From: Tridacna crocea
Lineage: Eukaryota > Mollusca > Bivalvia > Cardiida > Cardiidae
Direction of reading: 5' to 3'
Length of the DNA stretch: 64,000 nucleotides
Assembly (NCBI GenBank): GCA_943736015.1
Contig: OX031073.1
Location: 23,029,210 to 23,093,209 of the forward strand
In this document: piece by piece, positions 1 through 9,100 of the stretch
Layout: every line of letters begins with the position of its first letter
Numbering within the stretch: position 1 is the first letter of the stretch
Position numbers and translations under genes: made by a program
The notes under the pieces: model-generated
The model's database searches: none
What the model was told of the DNA's origin: nothing
What the model saw: only the letters and a program-made list of their open reading frames with translations

Positions 1-86
1 GCGCAGTTCACACAGGCTGACCTAGGTCGATACTTTTAGATATTGGTTGATTTTCTGAATGTCAGATGACCAGTCTTACCCCATGA

Positions 87-585
87 TTAACTCTTTGCCA
101 CACAATCCTGACTTTTAATGACCCTGAGAAAGAAAGCCTTTTAAAACATTGTGGGAAAAGGAGAAAATGCTGGTAACCAACATTTTCTCCTTTTCCATCA
201 ATGTTTTCTACCCTTTCCAGACCACCCGGGTGGCTCAGTGGTGAACGTGTCCAACTCGTGACCTGTTGGTTGTGAGTTCAATATCCAGTTGAGCCGAACT
301 TTCTTTCCGGCGTATCTTTGCCTCTCACCTCTGCTGAAGCATGTGAGAAAAGTAGTCAGTGGCTTTGGAAAGAAAATTGTGTTAGTACTGGTATGAGAAA
401 GCCAGGAAACACGTGTGTCACCGATCGCCAAGATATGACCTTAGCTGTTAAAGTGGCGTTAAACCCCAACCAAATACCCTTTCCAATTCAAAATTCAGTT
501 TTTGATTCACATTTATTTTGTCATCTGTAAATGCTTTCAATTTGGACTAGTCCAAGATTTTGTCATGACTGTGTTATAGAGTTAA
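87..585 (+). mobile_element. Palindromic TTAA MITE, split by a SINE
   Basis: The left TTAA, X flank and hairpin lie at 87-219; the Y' flank and right TTAA lie at 475-585. A SINE with an 11-bp target duplication sits between, so the MITE is older than the SINE. Confidence 0.9.
220..474 (+). mobile_element. tRNA-headed SINE inserted in a MITE
   Basis: The head contains a box A-like GTGGCTCAGTGGTGA and a degenerate box B. The tail contains CCGATCGCCAAGATATGACC and GTGGCGTTAAACCCC. It is flanked by the direct repeat TACCCTTTCCA at 209-219 and 475-485. The tail resembles the conserved core of broadly distributed metazoan SINEs (inference). Confidence 0.88.
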
Positions 586-750
586 GTGGGTTGTTTAGAA
601 AGAAAAAAAAAGGCCGTTATGGATCTATAACTGTAATGGTTTCCATGGAAAATGTATCTGGAAGATGCATTGAGCCTCCTCTAACCAGAGCACAGTTCAC
701 ATGATTTATACTTGCATCCTTTTCAGATCTTGTAATAGTTGAAGTATTTA

Positions 751-973
751 GGGTCCTGTGTGGCTCAGTGGTAAAGTGCAGGACTCGTGATCAGGAGGTC
801 CCGGTTCGAGCCTCACTAGCTCCACTAGGTTTTTCACAGGTGTTCCTCTGGCAAGACACTTCAGAGCCTAGCCTAGTACTGGTGAAACCCAGGAAACATG
901 AGTATGTGAACTGTCACCGTGATATGACTGAAATAACGTTGAAAGAGGCGTAAAAAACCATTCAAACAAACAG
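751..973 (+). mobile_element. tRNA-headed SINE with 14-bp target duplication
   Basis: Box A TGGCTCAGTGGTAAAG and box B GGTTCGAGCCTC are well preserved. The direct repeat AGTTGAAGTATTTA occurs at 737-750 and 974-987. A further copy at 1000-1013 comes from a tandem duplication of the 3' junction. Confidence 0.88.
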
Positions 974-1042
974 AGTTGAAGTATTTAAGAAACAAACAGA
1001 GTTGAAGTATTTAAGATTATTTCTTTTTCTTGTTTTTTTTTT

Positions 1043-1271
1043 TTAACCCTTTCCCAAACAAGCCCTAGTTTTTACGTGTCTGCAGTAAAAGTCTTTTGAA
1101 AACACTGTGGGAAAAGGAGAAATTGCTCGTAACGAGCAATTTCTCCTTTTTCCCCAGTGTTTTGTACCCTTTTTGAGAACTTTATGCCATTTTCTCCAAA
1201 TTAAAAAACTGTTGTCTGCAAACTCTTTCTGTTTGGAAGAGTCCAGAATTTGTTGTTTTGGAAAGGGTTAA
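1043..1271 (+). mobile_element. Palindromic TTAA MITE, subfamily A3
   Basis: TTAA at both ends, with terminal inverted repeat CCCTTTCC/GGAAAGGG and a hairpin with loop GCTCGTAACGAGC. Confidence 0.9.
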
Positions 1272-1417
1272 AGATGGCATTTTATTTTTTTCACTTGGGG
1301 AATGGGTGGGGATCTTTTGCAACCTAGAGACACTTCAGAACCCTGGCGTAGTACCAGTGAAACACAGGATAAAGAAGAATAAGTGAACTGTAGCTAGGAT
1401 AATACTGAAAACAATTA

Positions 1418-1626
1418 TTAACACTTTACTGCACAGAAGAATTTTAGACTTCCAAATTGAAAACAGTTTCAGGTGACAAAATAATTGTGACTCAAAAATT
1501 CAATTTCGCTTTTGGAAGAGTAGGAAATATTGTGGATAAAGGAGAAAATGCAGATTACCAGCATTTTCTCATTTTAACGCAATGTTTTCCAAAGCTGAAA
1601 GTTGAGATTATGTGGCAAACGGGTTG
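1418..1626 (-). mobile_element. Palindromic TTAA MITE, diverged
   Basis: Y flank on the left and X' on the right. The hairpin arms are partly mismatched and the right TTAA has decayed. Confidence 0.75.
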
Positions 1627-1683
1627 AAGAGGAGTGGAACATCATTCAATTATGTAAAATCTCTTTTTCTATTCATTTTCGTA

Positions 1684-1900
1684 GGGGTCAACATGGGCTT
1701 TGTAATAGAAGAACTGCATGTGTAATCTGGAGATTGATTCTGACTGGCAGTGCTGGTAATGTGGGTGTGTCCTTGGGGCAAGGCACTACAGAGCCCCAGC
1801 CTGGTACAGATGAAATCCAGGATATACAGGCATGAGTTAGTTTCAGTTGTGATATACATGAAACATTGTTGACAGTGGCGCGAAAAAGAATTCAAACAAA
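1684..1900 (+). mobile_element. Degenerate SINE
   Basis: Shares the GCACTACAGAGCCCCAGCCT body and the GTGATATACATGAAA tail region with the intact SINEs. The tRNA head is strongly decayed. Confidence 0.65.
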
Positions 1901-2152
1901 TCTCTTTTTTCCTGTCTTGTTTTTTCCTTGTAAGTTAGAAAGTGTTGTCCAGTTGTACCATAAATTAACTCTTTACTTAACATTTTTAGTTTTAACTTTA
2001 CCAAACAACAAAGTTTTAGACTGGTCCAAATTGATAGCCAAAGCTCGCTTAATAACATTTCCCTAGACTCGTTTGATAAAATCTTATCTCAAAAGCCAAC
2101 TCATGTCAGATCCTATATGTCTGGTAAAGTATTTAAGATGCAGGTATAGCTT

Positions 2153-2567
2153 AATCTTTTACTGCACAAAACCAACTCTAACCATGCCTAGGAAAAAGGC
2201 TTTTGAAAACATTGTGGGAAAGGTAGAAGATTCTTGGTTACCAGCATTTTCTCCTTTTTGCCACAATGTTTTCAGAGGCATTCTGATGGAAACACACCCA
2301 CCCAGGTGGCTCAGTGGTGAGTGAGTCAGACTCCTGACTTGGTGCTTGTGAGTTGGATACCCAATTGAGGCGAACTTTCTTTCTGGTGATTTTTCGCTTC
2401 TCACCTCTGCTGAAGCATGTGAGAAAAGTAGTCGGTGACTTTGGAAAGAAAGTTGTGTCAGTACTGGCGTGAGAAAGCCAGGAAACATGTGTGCATCACC
2501 GACCGCCATGATATGACCTTAGCTGTTTAAGTGGCATTAAACCCCAATACAACCAGTGGAAACACAG
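2153..2567. mobile_element. XX'-type palindromic MITE split by a SINE
   Basis: Both flanks of the hairpin look like the X side (GGCTTTTGAAAAC on the left, GTTTTCAGAGGCATTCT on the right), so the element reads as a whole-length inverted repeat. A SINE interrupts the right end. Confidence 0.65.
2297..2556 (+). mobile_element. tRNA-headed SINE in a MITE
   Basis: Same type as 220-474. Flanked by the exact 10-bp repeat TGGAAACACA at 2287-2296 and 2557-2566. Confidence 0.88.
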
Positions 2568-2767
2568 GATTGTCCAAATTGAAAGTATGTACAGATGACA
2601 AAATGATTTTTACTGGAACAAATAGAAATGCTTTGAAAGAATAAAAACTGATGTAGGAAAAGGAGAAAACACTGTCTTATCCAGCATTTTTGTCCTTTTC
2701 CTACAATGTTTTTTGAAAGGCATTTTCTGACCCCTTTCAAACATTGGGTTGTATGATAAAGTTTTAA
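2568..2767 (-). mobile_element. Palindromic MITE, left end lost
   Basis: Begins inside the Y flank, has an imperfect hairpin, and ends at a TTAA that also starts the next copy. Confidence 0.7.
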
Positions 2768-2990
2768 CCCATTGGCACACAATCCCTACTTTTAACATCC
2801 CTGAAAAAGAAGCCTTTAGAAAACATTGTTGGAAAAGGAGAAAATGCTGGTTACCAGCATTTTCTCCTTTTCCCACAATGTTTTCTACTCTTCAATAAAC
2901 AAATTTCGAATTTTCAGTCACTTTTATTTCATTGTCTGCAAATGCTTTCCGTTTGGACAAGCCTAAAATATTGTCGTTTGGTAATGAGTT
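2764..2990 (+). mobile_element. Palindromic TTAA MITE
   Basis: X flank, hairpin and Y' flank are present. It shares its left TTAA with the preceding copy and ends about 45 bp before the first NPEPPS exon. Confidence 0.88.
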
Positions 2991-3035
2991 CAGCCTTACA
3001 ATCAAAATCTGAATGATAATTTTATGGTTTCACAG

Positions 3036-3170
3036 ATAAACCCAGGAGCAGTTGGGGTGTATCGTGTCCGATACAGTTCTGATATGCTGAGCAGTTTGAT
3101 TCCCGGAATCAAAGATAAAAGTCTTCCTCCTAGAGACCGGCTTAATCTTCAGAATGACCTTTTCGCTCTG
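3036..3170 (+). CDS. NPEPPS: NPEPPS exon, M1 beta-sandwich/C-domain junction
   Basis: Forty-five codons, phase 0 to 0, acceptor TTTCACAG and donor GTAAGT. Encodes INPGAVGVYRVRY through DRLNLQNDLFAL. The YRVxY block is typical of the short domain between the catalytic and C-terminal domains of M1 aminopeptidases. Confidence 0.93.
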
Positions 3171-6100
3171 GTAAGTATTTGCATGGCTGGGGTATCGTTC
3201 AGCAAACTCTGTAGATTTATGCAAATTTTTTAGGAATTATATACTTACATCATTGTTACCACTTGCGCAAATTATTGTGTAAATCACGTTATAGAATTGA
3301 AATTCATGTAATAAATGTTGGTTACAGCCCGAATCTCGTGTAACAAAATAAAAATGAAAAAAAATCAAATATCTGTTTAACTTGTGTAAAATGATGGGAT
3401 TTGTTGTTAGTTGCTGCCTTTATTGATAAATTCTTGTCAAATCGCCAGGAAAAATATATCCATGAATTAACATACATGATGCAAGAAACACAGAAACCCA
3501 TGACACAATACAATGTTATTTTTGATATTGTCTTATCAGAGTCACTTCAAACCATCTTTTCAGCATTTTGATGACTTTAAACAATGAATTTCGACAGATA
3601 TCTTAATTTTAACATACTTTTCTGGTGCAAAAGATCATTATTAATCACTTTACTTAACCCTTTACCACACAATGAGGACTTTTGACAACCCCGAGGTAGA
3701 AGCCCTTTAAAAACATTGTGGGAAAAGGAGAAAATGCTGGTAACCAGCATTTTCTCCTTTCCCCACAATGTTTTTTACCCTTCCCAAATCTAATTTTGAA
3801 TCTTCAGTCACATTTTGTTGCCTGCAAATGCTTTCAAATTAGACTAGAAAAAAATTTTGCTGTGTGGTAAAGGGTTAAGTGTTTCTTTATGACTTCCACT
3901 GTAAATGAACTGTAATAAGTGATTGATTTATTGATTCATTGATTGGCAGAGCCCCAGTAGCTCAGTCGGTAGTGTACAGGACTTGAGAACAGGAAGTCGT
4001 GGGTTTGATCCTAGGCTCAGCCAATTTCTTTTAGAGGATTGATGATAGTCATTTGCAACAGTATTCATTCTTCTCTCAAAACTGAACATCATCCCAGTGA
4101 TGGTTAGGAGGAGAAGAAGCCAGTATCTTGGAAAGAAAATTGTGAAGGGTACTAGTAAAAGAGACTCCAGAAAAGCATGAATAGGTGCACTGGCTGCCGC
4201 AATATCACTAAAATCATCTTGAAAACAGCATGAAACACCATTCAATCAAACAATCATTCATTCATATTATATTTGAATGGCGTAGACCAAAGTTTAGAAT
4301 TTATATTGTGGACAGTCTAATCTTGATGTACACCTTCAACAAAACCAGTCATTCCTCCTAATTCACATATTTATTTCTTCCAGTCTCGAGCGGGTATGAC
4401 ACCTGCTGTAGATGTGCTGAAGGTAGCTGAAGGTTACGTCAATGAAGATGACTACACGGTGTGGACTGATCTGTCCCTTAATCTGTCTGTCATTGCCGGC
4501 ATGGTTCAATACACAGATGTTTTTAATGAATATAAAAACTTTGCCAAAGCTCTATATGGTCCAATCAGCAAAAAACTGGGTTGGGAGATTAAAAAAGGAG
4601 AAGGTATGTAATTTTTGGTAGCAAGTTATACCCCTGCAAAACGAATGTTTTCGGGGCTATACTGGAATTAGCCTGTCTGTCCGTGTGTCCATCCGACCAT
4701 CCATCCGTGTGTCCGTCTGTGTACAAAATACTAATAATTTTGTGTGGCAAACTCCTCTTGCAGTTTTCCTTCAATTGTATTGAAACTTTGCACATATACT
4801 GAACACATATCGAAGATTTGCAAGACGTAATTTTGGAGTGTCAACTCTTCCTGGTTGAGGAATTATCTACCCTTGAACTTGACACTTTTTTCTGTCAAAG
4901 CTTTACCACACAATGACGACATATAACACTCCTGAGGAAGAGACCTTTGAAAACTTTGTGGGAAAAGGAGAAAATAACCAGCATTTGCTCCTTTTCCCCA
5001 CAAAGTGTTTTTCTCTATCAAAGAAAAAATTGCATCATTTGTGCATTCGAAAGCATTTATGCATTAGATATGGCTCAAATATTGAACGTTTCGATTGAAA
5101 GGATAGAAAATATTGTGGAAAAAGGAGAAAATACTGTTGACCAGCATTTTCTTCTTTTCCCATCATTGTTTTCAAATGGCTTTTTTCTTAAGAGTTGTCA
5201 AAACTAAGAATTTGTGGCAATGTGTTTCATCTCTGTCAAAGCAATGCATGTCTTTTTGCCTATTTCTTAACAGGTATTTTAGATTCCATGTTACGTGACC
5301 TTGTTTTGACTAAAATGGGTCGCTATGGAGACCCTGATGTTGTTGCTGAATCCAAGAAAAGATTTGAAGACCACTGTAGTGGAGCAAAGATCATTCCAGC
5401 CGATCTCAGGCAGACAGTATGTGACACTTTATAAGTGGAAATTTTGGCAACATATAAATTTTTGTGATTTCATGAATTTGATAAGTGGAAATTTTGGTAA
5501 CATATAAATTTTTGTGATTTCACAAATTTCAAAAATTCCCAAACTTTTCTGTTTGTGTATTTTACAACAATGATAACCACAAATAACAAATTAGCAAACG
5601 TTTCCCCAGTGCAAAATGTCAGTGATTGGTAATTTGCAAATTTTATGCCTTGCTAGTATATCCACCTGTATGGTACTCTTTCTTGTATGGTACTCTTTCT
5701 ATATACTAGCTTTTTTTTTAATGATCATTACAGTTTTTAACCACACAATTCAGACTTAATGACCATGAGAAACAAGCCTTTTGAACATGTGGGAAAAGGG
5801 AAAAAAAGTTGGTAACCAGCATTTCTCCTTTTCCCACAATGTTTTCTACCCTTTCCAAAGCAAATTTCAATTTTTGATTCACATTTATTTTGTCATCTGC
5901 AAATGCTTTCAATTTGGACTAGTCTTAAATTTTGTCATTCAGTAATGAGTTAAATAGATGAACTATGATCCATTTTGTTAAGCCAATCAGAATTTTTGTT
6001 ATTTTCTAAATCTGTAGAAAGACTAAGACTGCAGTTACCAATGGGTGGTGGAAACGGGCTAAGATCTTGTATCCTCACCAGCAAATTGATCGGTGTCGTC

Positions 6101-9100
6101 TTCAAAACAGTACATTGTCCACTTCTTTTAGAAATATTCAGAAAGTTTTCACAAGGTTTTCAACCCTTTCAGAGACAAATTTTATAAATTAGACCATTTT
6201 AATTGGTCATCTGGAAGTGCTTTTCAATATGGATCAGTCAAACTTTTTGTCATTTGGCAAAGAGTTAAATAACCACCTGTTATTAGGCACTACTTTTTTC
6301 AACTCTCTGTCTTGGTGGTTTCTCTGTATGTGTTTGAATGTATTTATGGGGGTTTTTTTGCAGACTGCAAGCATCTTTCTTAGTAATCAAGCTTTGTACA
6401 AATGATTTTTATTTTCTATGTAGGTCTACACAACAGTTTTAGCAAATGGAGATGAAGAGACTTATAATAAGATGTTGAAGGTGAGTAAACTGCTGTTGAA
6501 CTTTGGGCTTTGTTTTGTTGTATAAGTGAAAACTTTTGTTACATGGAAATTCTTACTATTTTGCAAAGTTTAAAATTTGCAACCTTTTCTGATGTCGTAT
6601 TTAACAGCAACAATATACCATCAGATAATGAGAATCGCATTACCAAACGACAAAATTTTAGGCTTGTCCAAATCAAAAGCATTTGCAGACGACAAAACAG
6701 GAGTGACTGAAAATTTGAAATTTGTTTTTGTGAAGGGTAGAAAACAGCATTTTCTCCTTTTCCTACAATGTTTTCTAAAGGATTCTTTCTCAGGGTCGTC
6801 AAAAGTAGGGATTGTGTGATATTGGGTTAAATGATGTTGAAAGCAGTATAAAACACCATCTTTACCCCATAAGTAAGAAATAGACCTGCCCAAACTGAAA
6901 GCCTTGGCTAACCACACTTATAAAGTAGCCCAAATGTTGGAATTTGTCCATGATGGGTCAGAAAACATTGTGGGAAAAGGAGAAAATGCTGATTACCAGC
7001 ATTTTCTCCTTTTCCCACAATATTTTCAAAGGGCTCATTCTTTAGGGTTGTTAACCCATTACCACACAATCCCTACTTTTGACGCTCCTGAGAAAGAAGC
7101 CTTTAGAAAACATTGTGGGAAAAGGAGAAAATGCTGGTAACCAGCATTTTGTACTTTTCCCACAATGTTTTCTGCCCTTCACAAAGCAAACTTCAGATTT
7201 TCAGTCACTTTTATTTTGTCGATGAAAATGCTTTCGATTTGGACAACCCTAAAATTCTGTCATCTGGTAATGAGTTAAAACTTGGGATTGTGTGGTAATG
7301 GGTGACTCAGTTGTCTGTATCTTATTTCAGCTGTATGAAAAAACTGACCAACAAGAAGAGAAAGTCAGGATTTCTAGACTGTTAGGTAGTATCAAAGACG
7401 TTAAACTGAAGGAAAAAGTTCTCGACTTCGCCATGTCTGTAAGTAAATCTGTAAATGTTGAAGTTTCTGTCATGTCCTGTTACCACGCTTTTGTTGCACT
7501 GTGTTTATAGTGCCGAACTCGCGTGTCTTGCTAGAATAACGTAGAAGGCGACTAAAATTAAAGATGAATAGCTGCTTTCCTCGTTATTCGTAGGATTGCT
7601 GCAGGCTGGGTAGTTCTTGTTCCAAATCCTATATTTTTTTCTCAATGTAAATAGGGTTTAGAATGGGAATCAGTTGGCCTGTGGGACCCCGTGTGGTTTA
7701 ATCGGGGGTATAAGAATAAACCACTGCAGTACTGCAATCGTCACATCAGCCATTTCATCTGGCGAAACAAACGTGACAGCATGCATGTCATAAAAGGCAA
7801 CAAAAGGGGCATCATTTTGTGCTTCGTCCATTCATCATTTATCATGTTTGTCTTATGTTGTTGCACATGTATGTTATTTTCACCTCACATTATTGTTTAT
7901 TAAGTAAGTGCGCCCAATATGACCTAAGTTGTCAACAGGCCTTAAAACGCTGTTCATTCATTCATGTTAGAATAAATGTTAACTATCAAAAGGGGAACCA
8001 AAACATCAGGTGCAGATAACCATCAAAACATTTTTGACACATCTATGCCCCTCAATTAACTTATACTTTTTACCAAAAATAAATCCATTTCTTGAAGCAG
8101 CTGTAGCCAAATGTCAGCACAAACATGCAGTGCTCTTGTTTTACATTTTCTGATATTTTCTCAAGATTTCTGCTGCTGAACAGTTCAAAAAATTTGTTTA
8201 CCACACACGGCAACTGTAGGAAAGCAGCCTCATGAAAACATTTTGGAAAAAGGAGAAAATGCTGGTAACCAGCATTTTCTCCTTTTTCCACTATGTTTTC
8301 TACACCATCAAGATCAAATTCCATTATTTAAGTCACATTTTAATTGACGTCTGCAAATAGTTTCAGTTTGGACAAAGCTAGATTTTTTTCGGCTGGTAAA
8401 GAGTTAAAGTGTGTAGATTTAACCCTTTGCCACACCTTCTCAACTTTGAATGACAATTAGAAAAAGGACAATTGATATAAAAAAAAAAAAAGAACATTGT
8501 TGGAAAAGGAGAAAATGCTGGTTACTAGCATTTTCTCCTTTTCCTACAATGTTTTCTACCCCATCAAGGAAAAGTTTCAAAGACAACTTTGTCCATTTTA
8601 AACTGGTTTAAGTTGTTGTCTGCAAATACTTTCAATTTGGTCAGGTCTGAATTTTTTTTGCTTGGCAAAGAGCTAAAGCACTTTTGAAACATATTTTAAA
8701 GGACAAAGTCAGATCTCAGGACACTGTGTTTGTGATTGGTGGTGTAACTGGCTCGAAGGAGGGGAGACAACTTGGTTGGAAATTTGTACAAGACAATTGG
8801 GAAGAGCTGTTCAAACGGTACTCTGGAGGCTTCTTACTGCCTCGACTGCTCAAGGTACGTACAAAGTATACTGTTATCTACTTAACCCATTACCACACAA
8901 TCCCTACTTTTAATGACCCTGACAAAGAAGCCTTTAGAAAACATTGTGGGAAAAGGAGAAAATGCTGGTAACCAGCATTTTCCCCTTTTCCCACAATTTT
9001 TTCTACCCTTCATAAAGCAAATTTCAAATTTTCTGTCACTTTTAAGTTGTTGTCTGCAAATGCTTTCAATTTGGATCAGTCTAAAATATTGTCTTTTGGT

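Noticed and set aside
751-830. tRNA gene-like sequence with box A and box B (also near 3951, 9250 and 34030)
   Set aside because: Each is the head of a SINE with body, tail and target duplications; cloverleaf pairing is degraded. Not functional tRNA genes.
3700-3775. Pre-microRNA-like perfect hairpins throughout the window
   Set aside because: They belong to one MITE family with about 90 copies here; an individual miRNA gene is not supported without small-RNA data.
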